Shown piece after piece: positions 1-8,515 of a stretch of DNA of 64,000 nt. Every line of letters begins with the position of its first letter. The stretch's first letter is position 1. The notes under the pieces were generated by a model. It was given only the letters and a program-made list of their open reading frames with translations, was not told the DNA's origin and did no database searches. Source of the stretch: Planotetraspora thailandica (lineage in GTDB: Bacteria; Actinomycetota; Actinomycetes; Streptosporangiales; Streptosporangiaceae); the NCBI RefSeq assembly GCF_016863335.1, contig NZ_BOOR01000034.1, forward strand, positions 104,767-168,766. The letters run 5' to 3'. Position numbers and translations under genes: made by a program.

Positions 1-419
1 CTCTTTCCCGGCCCCGTCGGGTCGTCGGGAGGAGCACGGACCCCCAGTAAGCCTTCCGCCGGAAATGATCGGCAGGCGTTTCTCGACCGCCGTTCGTGAT
101 GCGTGAAGAGCTCGTGCGGCGCCCGCTTGGAAGACATTCAGGAGACATGCAGAATGTGTTCTGAGCTGGCCTGATGGCGTCAGATCGGGTTTTCGGCGTC
201 GTGTGATCGCATTTTCGCCCAAGCCGGTTCGGGCTGTCGCCGCGCGCGGAGACGGAGGGGTGGGCGCCAGCACGCGTTCGCAAATTTGGTCGCTTATGCC
301 TATTCGGGACGGCGTAGATCATTTTGCCCGGCGCAAGCGGTTGTCGATCTTTGTCGGGCTTCCGGTGTCAAGATCCGTGTGCATGGGCGCCGGCTTTCCA
401 ATGATCGCCGGACGGAGAT
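1..419. other. No recognisable gene
   Basis: Open frames here are short and show no protein-like composition that I recognise. The stretch lies downstream of the recombinase remnant and may be the edge of an older insertion. No tRNA, repeat or clear terminator was seen. Confidence 0.4.
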
Positions 420-971
420 TCAGTGTCCGTTATCCGAGAAGTGCTGGTGGTCCGTGATGACCAAGGAAGTCGTTAGGTCTGAGCCGAGCCAACACTCCTC
501 AGTCCTCTGCCGGGGCACATCCAGGGCACTCGGGAGCAGACCATGTGCCCCGAGGGTACTGTCTACGGCCCTTCGAGTGCGGTCCTCACTCGAAGGCATG
601 AGATGGGTGCAGGTCTACAGTGTGAAGCCCGGATCATGGTGTCCGAGGTACTCGCTCAGCTCCTTGATGCTCTCGCCGCCGTCAAGCAGAACTGAAGCGT
701 AGAAGTGCCGCAGGGCATGCATCCCGTTCTCTCTGTACGACCGCCGTTGCTCATCCTCGGCAGGAGGGACCTCGATGCCGGCTCGCTCAAGGGCCAGTCG
801 CCACTGACGTTCGTACAGATACTCCCGATGCGCCGCCCGCCTGTTGGGTGTCGCGAAAACGAGCGTGTGGCACACGGGCTTGCCGGCCAGCTCTACCCAG
901 GGGAGAGTCGTGACCGGCTGGGGAGCCATGAGCAAGAGCGAAGACGAGGCCCGCGACCTGATCGCGACCAT
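420..971 (-). pseudogene. Tyrosine recombinase (integrase) C-terminal remnant, inactive
   Basis: The frame from 971 to 617 reads as the end of a phage-type integrase, with the box II motif ALRHFYASVLLDGG and the LGHHDPGFTL segment. It then meets an in-frame TAG at 615-617. The same frame continues beyond the stop as TCTHLMPSSEDRTRRAVDS, which is the normal family tail, so the stop is internal. The catalytic tyrosine expected in the Y-T-H motif is a cysteine (TGC). The N-terminal domain and box I arginine are missing, and homology begins only around position 915. The last codons (about 420-457) read DHQHFSDNGH and resemble the tail of the M15 peptidase at 3559-4323, so the 3' end may be a chimaera. 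Confidence 0.8.
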
Positions 972-1002
972 GAAGGAGCAGGAGAGCGCCGACCTTGGAT
1001 GA
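928..1002 (+). CDS. Possible 24-codon leader ORF overlapping cutA start
   Basis: An ATG at 928 opens a 24-residue frame (MSKSEDEARDLIATMKEQES and four more) that stops at 1000-1002, overlapping the TTG start of the next gene. The overlap would permit translational coupling, and the peptide is charged and protein-like. It also lies opposite the start of the recombinase remnant, so it could be chance. I do not recognise a family. Confidence 0.25.
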   Translation: MSKSEDEARDLIATMKEQESADLG

Positions 1003-1327
1003 AGTCTGCGAGGTTGTGATCACTGCGCCAGATCCTGATTGGTTGGTCGAGTTCGCTCGGCGGCTGGTCGAAGATCGACTATGCGCGGCGGGGCACAACT
1101 TCCAGACCATCCGCTCCATCTATCGATGGCAGGGTGAGATCTACGACCGCAGCGAGGGACGCGTTGCACTCCATACGCGCCTGGCTCTTGTGCCGCAGAT
1201 CATCGAACGGACCACGCGCGAGCACCCGTATGAGGTGCCGTGCGTGGTCGCCCTGCCGATCGCGGATGGGAACCCGGAGTATCTGTCCTGGGTCCGGTCC
1301 GAGACGGTGAGCTCGCCTAGGAGGTAA
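995..1327 (+). CDS. cutA: CutA1 divalent-ion tolerance protein
   Basis: This 110-residue protein matches the CutA1 family over nearly its full length. It has the N-terminal VVITAPD strand, the LAxxLVEDRLCAAGHNF segment, the IYRWQGEI core and the C-terminal HPYEVPCVVALPI and NPEYLSWV motifs. CutA1 proteins form very stable cytoplasmic trimers and bind divalent metals; the physiological role is not settled. The start is the TTG at 995, preceded by AAGGAGCAGGAGAG as a ribosome binding site. Its last 11 bases overlap the convergent S1-domain gene. Confidence 0.9.
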   Translation: MDEVCEVVITAPDPDWLVEFARRLVEDRLCAAGHNFQTIRSIYRWQGEIYDRSEGRVALHTRLALVPQIIERTTREHPYEVPCVVALPIADGNPEYLSWVRSETVSSPRR

Positions 1328-1928
1328 TTGCTCGCTTTCGCGAGAGGGAAAGTCGGCGTCTGTCCACGTCGATTTCGGTAACGACAACGGTGACTTGGTC
1401 ACCGAGTTGGACGACTTCCTCGGGGGCTTCGATGGGCTCCCAGTCGAGCTCGCGAAGATGGACCAGGCCCTCGATGTCGGCGTCTACGCGGACGAAGGCA
1501 CCGAAGGGGACGAGCTTGGAGACCGTGCCCTGCAGTACTTGCCCTACGTGAAGGTTCGAGAAGACCTCCTGGAACGGGTCCGGCTGTGTCGCCCGCAGGG
1601 ATAGTCGGGCCTCTCCATTCCAGGTGTCGAACTGGAGCATCTCGCATGTGACCCGCTGCCCCACCTGGACAACGTCGGAAGGATCGTCGAAACGCCGCCA
1701 AGACAGCTCGGGAAACGAGATGAAGCCCACCCCGGGGAAGACTGGGTGGTCGGGGCCATCGTCCAAAGCGACGAACACCCCGAAGGACTCGATCGCGGCC
1801 ACCACGCCGGAAAGGATCTCGCCAGGGCGCAGGGACTCGAGGAACGCCCAGAGTTCCGGACTCTCTGTCGAGCCAAGGGCTGGCCGGACCTCGCCATGGT
1901 CGCCCTGCTCGTGCTCCGCCCTACTCAT
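1317..1928 (-). CDS. Tandem S1-domain RNA-binding protein
   Basis: From the ATG at 1928 the protein is 203 residues long. Two S1 (OB-fold) RNA-binding domains are visible: about residues 36-111, starting GEILSGVV and FGVFVAL, and about 126-198, with VGQVLQGTVSKLVPFGAFVRV, EGLVHL and the end motif RRRLSLSRKR. S1 tandem proteins bind single-stranded or structured RNA and often associate with ribosomes. The open frame extends further upstream, but that part has no domain-like composition, so I chose the internal ATG. The gene is convergent with cutA and overlaps it slightly. Confidence 0.85.
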   Translation of the reverse strand: MSRAEHEQGDHGEVRPALGSTESPELWAFLESLRPGEILSGVVAAIESFGVFVALDDGPDHPVFPGVGFISFPELSWRRFDDPSDVVQVGQRVTCEMLQFDTWNGEARLSLRATQPDPFQEVFSNLHVGQVLQGTVSKLVPFGAFVRVDADIEGLVHLRELDWEPIEAPEEVVQLGDQVTVVVTEIDVDRRRLSLSRKRAITS

Positions 1929-2569
1929 TTCGTCCACCCTGCCACGAGGATCAAGGTGGCCACGACGGGAGTGATCTGTCAAGCATGTCCCGGGACAGGA
2001 CATGACCGCACTCACCGACGCTGTTACGACTTCGCTTATGTCTTCAAGCCGCCTTCGGCGGAGCATCGGTACGGGGAGGAGAGGGAGCGGTGACGTTGGA
2101 GGGGGCAGGCTCGACGATCCGATGGAAGGCGGCCCGCAAAGGGGACGGGCACGCCGGGAGATGGATCGGTGCAGGAGCTGTTTGGTGAGCTGCTTCCGGT
2201 GGCACCGCGGAGGGTCGAGTGAGGGGCACAGCGCTGACGAGCTTGTCATCACGGCCCGCACTCACGAGATGGGCACGGACACAAGGTCTACCTGTTGGCC
2301 GCGCGCCCGCCCACCGGCGGGCTGCGGCTCTTCGCCCGGTCCCGCTGGCGGCGGCGCGCACCACGCCGACAAGCGGCGTGAGCCTCAGATTGACGCCGTT
2401 ACGGCTTGTGCGGATGAAGGTCTCCCGATGGGTGGACGGTCATGGCCATGGGTACGCGCAGGGCCGATGAGACCCGGAAACCGACGAGCGCCGATTCAGC
2501 ACCACCGCAACGATTCGTCAAACCCTCACGCGCATGCCACAAGCGTGCGAGACGTGGTCGAATTGGAGC
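1929..2569. other. Gene-poor stretch
   Basis: Open frames on both strands here are low-complexity and antisense-like. I see no family, tRNA or obvious hairpin terminator. It presumably holds the promoters of the S1-domain gene (leftward) and of the small gene at 2570. Confidence 0.4.
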
Positions 2570-2815
2570 ATGGAGACGTCGGGTGCCGGTGGCTATGACA
2601 AATTCGTGCCGTATGTTCGGGAGCGCGTGGAGAAGTATCTGAGGGCGCTTGACGGCGTTCGGGCCACCCATCGGGGCCGCCCTGTCAGCGAGGTGCGCAG
2701 CGCGCTTGACAAGGCATTCGAGGCTGAAGACCTGGAAGTCTGGAACGAAGTTCGAGACGACGCAGCTCGAGTGATCTCTGAGGAAACAGAGCAGGCGCAA
2801 GCCGACCTGACCTGA
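2570..2815 (+). CDS. Hypothetical 81-aa protein
   Basis: The protein begins METSGAGGYDKFVPYVRERVEKYL and is rich in charged residues with predicted helices throughout. No transmembrane segment or cysteine motif is present. A GGAG ribosome binding site ends just before the ATG at 2570. A longer frame starts at 2534 but lacks such a site. I do not recognise a family. The amphipathic helical pattern is compatible with a small regulatory or antitoxin-like protein, but nothing in the neighbourhood supports a specific role. Confidence 0.5.
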   Translation: METSGAGGYDKFVPYVRERVEKYLRALDGVRATHRGRPVSEVRSALDKAFEAEDLEVWNEVRDDAARVISEETEQAQADLT

Positions 2816-3041
2816 AACCCTGCCCAACGTCCGGGAACTGGTCCTCGCCTGAGTGGGCAACTGCGTGACAACGCCAGTGGATGAGCACGGACACTCGCGA
2901 ACGGCAGCAGCCCGTTTCCGTAGATGGAGACCCCATAAGGCCAGCGCAACCCATCGGTGCCGTTACCTGATAAGGAAAGGTCCCAGGTCAAGCACCGTCA
3001 CAGGTCAAGGCCGTTGGTCGATCACTGAAGACCTGGCGATG

Positions 3042-3497
3042 TCAGCCGGCGAAGGGAACAGGCGTGTACCCCAGCCCCCTGATCCCCGCGTCGTCGAGCG
3101 ACGCTTTCACCGCGCTCCCGACGAACAGGTCCGTGTAGGAACCGGGGATCCTGAAGACGCGCGAGCGCACTTCGCTTTCTGTGCTGTGGCGGAATGCTGA
3201 AAACTCCACCACTTGATAAGACCCGTAGTCACGAATGATTGACGAGCTTCGATCAACGATGTCCAGCATTGCGATCACTTGGACGACATGCATCCGCCTG
3301 TCTCCTAGGCCCCCGTTTCCGATAAGTTTCACGTCGGATCGCGCCGCCCCGGAAAGCACAGACCATGCCGCATCGTCACAGATCCAGTCACGAATCTCCG
3401 GATGCCGGAATATCCACTCTGACAGGCGAGCCGCAAGCCGATCCCAGGGCTTAGGGCACAACGAGGGCACACGAGGGCGTGAGACGCCCGGAAACAT
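3042..3497 (-). CDS. Imm11-like orphan immunity protein, N-terminus uncertain
   Basis: The 151-residue frame has a C-terminal half resembling the Imm11/DUF1629 group: a VQVIAMLDIVDRSSSI segment, a VFRIPG strand, then LFVGSAVKASLDDAGIRGL and a short tail. Imm11 members are immunity proteins to polymorphic toxins. The first 30 residues do not look family-like and no ribosome binding site precedes the ATG at 3497, so the start may be further in or the gene truncated. No toxin gene is adjacent. The family assignment is from motif memory and is moderate. Confidence 0.5.
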   Translation of the reverse strand: MFPGVSRPRVPSLCPKPWDRLAARLSEWIFRHPEIRDWICDDAAWSVLSGAARSDVKLIGNGGLGDRRMHVVQVIAMLDIVDRSSSIIRDYGSYQVVEFSAFRHSTESEVRSRVFRIPGSYTDLFVGSAVKASLDDAGIRGLGYTPVPFAG

Positions 3498-3558
3498 TGA
3501 GAAGCGATGAGGGGTCGAATCGCAGGTCAGAGGGTCACCCGCGATATCGCCACTGGTC

Positions 3559-4323
3559 TCAGCGTCCGTTCTCTGAGAAGTGCTGGTAGTCCTTGTCGCC
3601 GGACCACAATCCGCCCCAGCCCCAGCCGACCGACGCGAACGCCCGGACCACCCTGTCGCCCGCGTTGATCACGCCTGGCTTCTTGAGCGGGCGGCGCACG
3701 AACGCGTCGGCGTTCCTGTGCTGGTTGCTGCCGTCGGCGTAGACGTAGGGGTTCTCGCGCGGGTTCACGTCGATCGCCATGCCGTAGGCGTGCTCGGACC
3801 AGGAGTTCGACCCCGTGGCGCTCCTGCAGTTGAAGCCCGAGGTGTTGTCGGCGTCGATCGAGTCGTCGTCGCTGCCCTTGTAGGCGTCCACCGGCTGCAT
3901 GCGGCGGATGGGGAAGCGGTAGCCGTACAGCTTGGAGAAGACGGAGATCACGTCCTTCGTGACGGACTGGTTCGTCACGAGCTTTCCCGTGTGCGCTTTC
4001 CCGTCGAAGCCCCAGTAGGTCATGGTGATCTCGCGGAGCTGGCTCGTTAACACCGGGCAGCCCGAATGCCACGAGTACGGCAGGTCCGCCTTGGTGACCT
4101 CCCGGACGGTCGCGGAGAACTTCGGCGGGCCCGTACGGGTGGGCGAGGGTGCCGGGGTGGGCTCCGGAGCAGGTGTGGCGGAGGGCGAGGGCGCGGGTGT
4201 CACCGCCGCCTCCGCCTGGAAGGCGCCCGACGTGGACGTGGCGACGCTCGTCCCGCCGCAGGCGGTCAACCCGAGGACGGCGGCCGCCGCCACCGCTGAC
4301 CTGGGGTTCCATCTGGATGGCAT
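3559..4323 (-). CDS. M15 family D-Ala-D-Ala carboxypeptidase-like lipoprotein
   Basis: From the ATG at 4323 this is a 254-residue exported protein. A basic N-terminus and hydrophobic stretch end in the lipobox LTAC with Cys22, so it is probably lipid-anchored outside the membrane. A Pro/Ala/Thr-rich linker (about residues 43-68) leads to an M15C-type peptidase domain. The zinc-site motif SEHAYGMAIDVN (SxHxxGxAxD) and a second histidine in DYQHFSENG near the C-terminus are both present. The family cleaves peptide cross-links in cell-wall peptidoglycan. The longer open frame upstream of 4323 is not protein-like. A second copy of its last codons appears at 420-457. Confidence 0.85.
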   Translation of the reverse strand: MPSRWNPRSAVAAAAVLGLTACGGTSVATSTSGAFQAEAAVTPAPSPSATPAPEPTPAPSPTRTGPPKFSATVREVTKADLPYSWHSGCPVLTSQLREITMTYWGFDGKAHTGKLVTNQSVTKDVISVFSKLYGYRFPIRRMQPVDAYKGSDDDSIDADNTSGFNCRSATGSNSWSEHAYGMAIDVNPRENPYVYADGSNQHRNADAFVRRPLKKPGVINAGDRVVRAFASVGWGWGGLWSGDKDYQHFSENGR

Positions 4324-4666
4324 ACGCGCAGAGTACCTGTGCGCCGCAAGCCGTGAGGCAGACTCACGTGTTGGAGCTCCGGCTTCGTGACGGCCTTTGC
4401 CGGGGCTTTTTCCGGAAAGCCTCGCGCACATGTTCGATGGGGCGCTACAGTCTTCGCCATCGGATCGAACAAGGGTTCGGTCGGAGTCTCGGCACGTGGA
4501 AGGGTGTGTGATGACGCTTCTCGCCCCGGAGCCATGCGCGAATCCCCTTCCCGCGACGGGTGACGTCGTCGTTCCCGCCCGGCTTGTCCGCCCGCGGGCG
4601 ACACGCCGTAGCACTTTCTACGGAAATCTACGACGGCCGCTATATCCCGTCATAAAGTCCGAGAGC

Positions 4667-5848
4667 GTGGACCCCGTGCGCAATCCCTATGCCCCCGGTG
4701 CGGGTCAGCGCCCTCCGGAGCTCGCCGGGCGCGACCGTGAGCTGCAGCAGTTCGAAGTCGTGCTGGAACGGGTGGCCAGGGGCCGTCCGGAGCGAAGCAT
4801 GGTCCTCACGGGCCTGCGGGGCGTGGGCAAGACCGTGCTGCTCAACACGTTCAAGTCGATGGCCATGCAGCGGTTGTGGGGCACGGGCAAGATCGAGGCC
4901 CGGCCCGACCAGTCCATCCGCCGGCCCGTCGCCGCCGCCCTGCACATGGCGATCCGCGAGCTCGCCCCCCGCCACCGGGCGCCGGAGCGCATCGAGGAGT
5001 TCCTCGGCGTGCTGAAGGCCTTCGCCATGCGCGACCCCGCGGCGGCGAAAGGCACCTCTCACTGGTCGCCCGGCATCGACGTGCCGGCCTCGCGCGGCCG
5101 GGCCGACTCCGGCGACCTGGAGATCGACCTGACCGAGCTGTTCGTCGACGCGGCCGGGGTCGCGACCGACCTCGGCGTCGGGATCGCCCTGTTCATCGAC
5201 GAGATGCAGGACGTGCAGGCGCCCGACATCTCCGCACTGTGCGCCGCCTGTCACGAGCTCTCCCAGTCGGGCGGGCCGCTGATCGTGGTCGGTGCGGGCC
5301 TGCCCCATCTGCCCAGCGTGTTGTCGGCCAGCAAGAGCTACTCCGAGCGCCTGTTCCGCTATGCCAGGATCGACCGGCTCGACCGGGACGCTGCCGACCT
5401 CGCGCTGATCGCGCCGGCCGAGCGGGAGGACGTCGAGTTCACCCCCGACGCCCTCGACGCGCTCTACGAGGCCGCCGACGGATACCCCTACTTCGTCCAG
5501 GCGTACGGCAAGGTCGCCTGGGATCTCGCGCCTCGCAGCCCGATCACCGTCGACGACATCAAGGTCTCGGCCCCGGAGGCGGAGGAGGAGCTGGCCGTCG
5601 GCTTCTTCGGCAGCCGCTACGAACGGGCCACTCCCGCCGAGCGCGACTACATGCACGCGATGGCCCAACTCGGGGACGACCCGGTGCCGACGGCGGAGGT
5701 GGCCGACGTGCTCGGCCGCAAGCCGTCCAGCCTGTCCCCGGCGCGCGACAGCCTCATCAAGAAAGGCCTGATCTACAGCGCCGAGCGCGGGGTGATCGGC
5801 TTCACGGTTCCCCACTTCGGGAGGTTCCTGCGTGCCCAGCCGCTGTGA
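4667..5848 (+). CDS. AAA family ATPase (ORC/STAND-like)
   Basis: The protein has a Walker A motif GLRGVGKT (residues 49-56 from the GTG at 4667), a Walker B segment ALFIDEMQDV, a sensor-like GLPHLP and a C-terminal helical or winged-helix part (PTAEVADVLGRKPSSLSPAR). This layout is typical of actinobacterial ATP-binding proteins that start DPVRNPYAPGAG. I chose the GTG for that reason; an in-frame ATG at 4511 would add 52 residues. The cellular role is unknown. The gene stands alone between a divergent peptidase and a convergent pair, with a strong hairpin directly behind it. Confidence 0.8.
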   Translation: MDPVRNPYAPGAGQRPPELAGRDRELQQFEVVLERVARGRPERSMVLTGLRGVGKTVLLNTFKSMAMQRLWGTGKIEARPDQSIRRPVAAALHMAIRELAPRHRAPERIEEFLGVLKAFAMRDPAAAKGTSHWSPGIDVPASRGRADSGDLEIDLTELFVDAAGVATDLGVGIALFIDEMQDVQAPDISALCAACHELSQSGGPLIVVGAGLPHLPSVLSASKSYSERLFRYARIDRLDRDAADLALIAPAEREDVEFTPDALDALYEAADGYPYFVQAYGKVAWDLAPRSPITVDDIKVSAPEAEEELAVGFFGSRYERATPAERDYMHAMAQLGDDPVPTAEVADVLGRKPSSLSPARDSLIKKGLIYSAERGVIGFTVPHFGRFLRAQPL

Positions 5849-5865
5849 TCTCCCGCCCCATTGAC

Positions 5866-5909
5866 CTCTCTACGGCTTTCTAGAGGGGAAGCTAGAGAGC
5901 CGTAGAGAG
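5866..5909. terminator. Hairpin terminator between convergent genes
   Basis: Two 18-base arms (5866-5883 and 5892-5909), beginning CTCTCTACGG on the left, pair with a single G-T wobble around an 8-base loop. The hairpin lies 18 bases behind the AAA ATPase stop. There is no long T run. Confidence 0.7.
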
Positions 5910-5929
5910 CTTAATCGCGGCCGCTTCAT

Positions 5930-5981
5930 GCGGGAATCTATGCCTGTATTGGCTAGACGCTATACATGCATAGATTCCCGC
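5930..5981. terminator. Second long inverted repeat at the end of the mauE-like gene
   Basis: The perfect 14-base arms GCGGGAATCTATGC (5930-5943) and its complement (5968-5981) are separated by 24 bases that add a few more pairs. The right arm overlaps the last codons of the leftward MauE-like gene. It probably acts as a terminator for that gene. Confidence 0.6.
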
Positions 5982-6772
5982 AGAGGCGGGACCGGCCTGC
6001 CGTCGGGGCTGACGACCGCGGCCTTCACCGCAGGCCTGCGACCGCTCAGATAGACCGCGAAGACCACGTCGGTGCCGTTTTGCGCAGGGAAGACGAAGAA
6101 GCGCCAGCACAACTCGCGCCACATGTCGGCGGGTTCGTCGGACGTCAGCGTCGGAGCGTGGGACCGCCACGCCGCACTCGCCTGGAGGCGGGACAGGGCC
6201 CGCCCGGCGGGAAGCGGGCGCTGCTCGCACGGCGCACGGTAACGCAGACGGGCGAAGCTCTCCCCGACCTCAGGCGACAAGGCCAGCAGCAGGGCGACGC
6301 CGCCGCCCAGCCAGACGGTCGTCGTCCACGACCAGGCGGCCAGCGTGGTGGACACGCCGGTTCCCTCGACGGCCACGAGCACCGCCATCGCGGCCAGGAC
6401 CATCGCGCGTGTAATCGACCGCAGGCCGATCGGAGCCGAGCTGACCTCGCCGAAACAGCCGCATCCCGCATCAGGCCGTCGGCGCCGAAGGTCCAACAAG
6501 ACGTAGGTCGAGACGGCGAAGAACGCCACGGGTAGCCAGCGGATCACGCCGGCGTCGACCAGCAGTAAGACTCCGACCAGCATGAACTCCCCGAACGCAC
6601 ACACGATCATTGCGGGTGTGCGGAACCGTTCGGGAACGAGCACCGCTGGGCCGAGGCGGACGAGCCCGCCCGGCTCGGCGTCGCTCCTCGCCGTGAACAG
6701 CTTCGCCAGGCCTCCGAGGAGCAACATCACCACAAGGATGGGCAGCGAGGCCGCCGCGATGGTCGAAAGCAC
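5960..6772 (-). CDS. MauE/DoxX-like redox-associated membrane protein
   Basis: The 270-residue protein starts with a long hydrophobic helix (residues 5-27) and has at least three more hydrophobic segments around 55-95 and 120-165. A CGC motif (Cys104, Cys106) in DAGCGCFGEV is typical of MauE/DoxX-like proteins that handle disulphides. The last hundred residues are hydrophilic, with a strand-rich end. It follows the cysteine-rich protein gene at a spacing of 3 bases, so the two are translated from one transcript. A role in redox or disulphide chemistry at the membrane is inferred from family and partner. Confidence 0.75.
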   Translation of the reverse strand: MLSTIAAASLPILVVMLLLGGLAKLFTARSDAEPGGLVRLGPAVLVPERFRTPAMIVCAFGEFMLVGVLLLVDAGVIRWLPVAFFAVSTYVLLDLRRRRPDAGCGCFGEVSSAPIGLRSITRAMVLAAMAVLVAVEGTGVSTTLAAWSWTTTVWLGGGVALLLALSPEVGESFARLRYRAPCEQRPLPAGRALSRLQASAAWRSHAPTLTSDEPADMWRELCWRFFVFPAQNGTDVVFAVYLSGRRPAVKAAVVSPDGRPVPPLRESMHV

Positions 6773-6775
6773 GAT

Positions 6776-7717
6776 TCACCCCAGTCCGACACGAGCGTTG
6801 AAGCAGCCTTTGACCAGGTCTCCACCCAGTTCGACGTAGGCCGTGGCGGACAACTCCACCAGCCTGCCGCGCGGCGAGGTGCCGCACTCCAGGCACCGGT
6901 CGCAGAAGCGTCCGGCGATGCAGCCGCAGCCGACGATGGGCAGAGCGTTCGCCCGGCCGTCGCACACGTTGCGCACGAACAACGTTGAGCCGATCGCCAG
7001 GTACGGCAGGCCGGCGCACGAGACGCCCGTCATGCCGCAACCCGCGTCGGCCTCTTCGAGCATGGGATAGGTGACGCCGTGCTCGGGGAAATCCGCCCAC
7101 GCGGCGGCGCCCGAGATCTTCGACTGCACACCCCGGTACGCCGGGGGCGACGGCGGCACGGCCTTCGCGCGATACGGCGGCTGGGAGGTCGCGGGGATGC
7201 AGGCCGTCGCGGCTCCCCCGTCCATCAGGCCGATGGCGTCGAAGAGGTAGCCGGGCTCGAGTTGCGGGTGCCGAACCCGAATGCGCCCGGACGAGCGATA
7301 GGGGATGACGATGGTGCGGCGGCCCCGGTGGGGGCCCGCGTCCAGTTCGACCGTGAGGTCCTGCCTCCCGGTGACGCTGAGGATGATCCCGGTCATCCGG
7401 GTGATGTTCGCCCAGATGCGCTCCACCACCGTGCCCGCGCGCAATGCCCGGATCACCACATGAGCCCCGATGGGAAGGTCGGCCGGGGGGACGGGCTCCC
7501 CATGCCACGCGGTCGCCCACGGGGCGATGACCAGTCGCCGCTCCACACCCTCGTCGTCCTCGACGATGATCAGGTGCGGGCTCACGTCGAGGATCTCGCC
7601 GCTCACGGCGTGCAGCGTCATGCCGTCGTCCGCGGTCAGCCGCGCGGGCTCCGCGTCGCGGCCGAGCGCCGCCGCCGCGAGCATGCGCCGACGTTCAACA
7701 GCAGTCCGGTACGGCAT
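6776..7717 (-). CDS. Cysteine-rich protein with RlpA-like double-psi barrel
   Basis: The protein has 313 residues from the ATG at 7717. Residues 30-165 form a strand-rich region with no family I can name. Residues about 200-313 follow the RlpA-like double-psi beta-barrel pattern: AAWADFP, CAGLPYLAIGSTLFVRNVCDG, then GRLVELSATAYVELGGDL and a final strand. This domain is dense in cysteine, with residues 227, 234, 252, 264, 266, 272, 275, 278 and 305. No signal peptide or membrane helix is visible, which is odd for an RlpA fold. It is the first gene of an operon with the MauE-like protein, suggesting a disulphide or metal-dependent barrel served by that membrane partner (inference). Confidence 0.65.
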   Translation of the reverse strand: MPYRTAVERRRMLAAAALGRDAEPARLTADDGMTLHAVSGEILDVSPHLIIVEDDEGVERRLVIAPWATAWHGEPVPPADLPIGAHVVIRALRAGTVVERIWANITRMTGIILSVTGRQDLTVELDAGPHRGRRTIVIPYRSSGRIRVRHPQLEPGYLFDAIGLMDGGAATACIPATSQPPYRAKAVPPSPPAYRGVQSKISGAAAWADFPEHGVTYPMLEEADAGCGMTGVSCAGLPYLAIGSTLFVRNVCDGRANALPIVGCGCIAGRFCDRCLECGTSPRGRLVELSATAYVELGGDLVKGCFNARVGLG

Positions 7718-8017
7718 GGCCCCTCCCCACTTCGCGTCTAGCGTCACATGCCGCGTATCCGGACAGAGGATGAATTGCAGCCCAAGGCATAACGCGGGAG
7801 CAATAATCCCATCCCGGGTGCAACGCGTTTCGCCCCGCTCCGGGCAAATCACTGCCTGGCGGCGGCTGTACGGATGAGGCTCGGGCGAGGGCTCCGCCAC
7901 CGAGCTTGCGCGATCTTTGCGCCTGGCTGCACGAAACCTGGATTCCGGTTCAGCCGGATTCTGGAGTGAGGCTGCCATTCTGGCACGAGATGCCTATCCG
8001 GCCAGGTTGGTGATCGC
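7718..8017. other. Divergent intergenic region
   Basis: About 300 bases separate the leftward cysteine-rich protein gene from the rightward sigma factor gene. They must hold both promoters. I see no strong palindrome and no additional gene. Confidence 0.5.
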
Positions 8018-8515
8018 ATGATCGTGAACCACGAGGAGTTTCATACATATGTGGTGTCCCGGGGGGCGGCCCTGCTGCGGGTCGCCCATCAGCTGACCGG
8101 GAACGCCTGCGACGCCGAGGACCTGCTTCAGGCCGCCCTCGCCAAGACCTATCTCGCGTGGGACCGGATCCAGGACCGGTCCTCGCTGGACAGTTACGTA
8201 CGCAGGGCGATGGTGAACATCAACATTTCGTGGTGGCGGCGGCGCAAACTCGAGGAGTATCCGTCGGACGACATTCCCGAGGTCCCCGTACAACCTGATC
8301 ATCGGCACGGATACGACGAGCTCGAGCAGGCCCTCGATCGGCTGCCCGCCCGGCAGCGTACGGCGATCGTGCTCCGCTACTACGAGGACATGAGCGAGTC
8401 GGAGATCGCCAAGACGCTCGGCATCAGCGTCGGCACGGTCAAGAGCACTGTCTCGCGCGGAATGGCGAAACTGCGCGGCGACCTGGTGCCGGCCGGGCGC
8501 GAAGCCCTCAACTGA
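8018..8515 (+). CDS. ECF sigma factor, SigE-type
   Basis: This 165-residue sigma-70 family protein has region 2 at about residues 10-78 (GNACDAEDLLQAAL, YVRRAMVNINISWWRRRK) and region 4 at about 105-155 (LPARQRTAIVLRYYEDMSE, TLGISVGTVKSTVSRGMAKLR). It would direct RNA polymerase to a specific promoter set. No anti-sigma gene is adjacent. The last bases overlap the convergent MarR gene. Confidence 0.9.
   Translation: MIVNHEEFHTYVVSRGAALLRVAHQLTGNACDAEDLLQAALAKTYLAWDRIQDRSSLDSYVRRAMVNINISWWRRRKLEEYPSDDIPEVPVQPDHRHGYDELEQALDRLPARQRTAIVLRYYEDMSESEIAKTLGISVGTVKSTVSRGMAKLRGDLVPAGREALN

Noticed and set aside
2002..2598. 198-residue open frame on the plus strand
   Set aside because: Composition is arginine/glycine-rich with no domain, and the real small gene at 2570 uses another frame.
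4640..5815. 391-residue open frame on the minus strand opposite the AAA ATPase
   Set aside because: It mirrors the high-GC coding strand of the ATPase, has low-complexity composition and no known motif.
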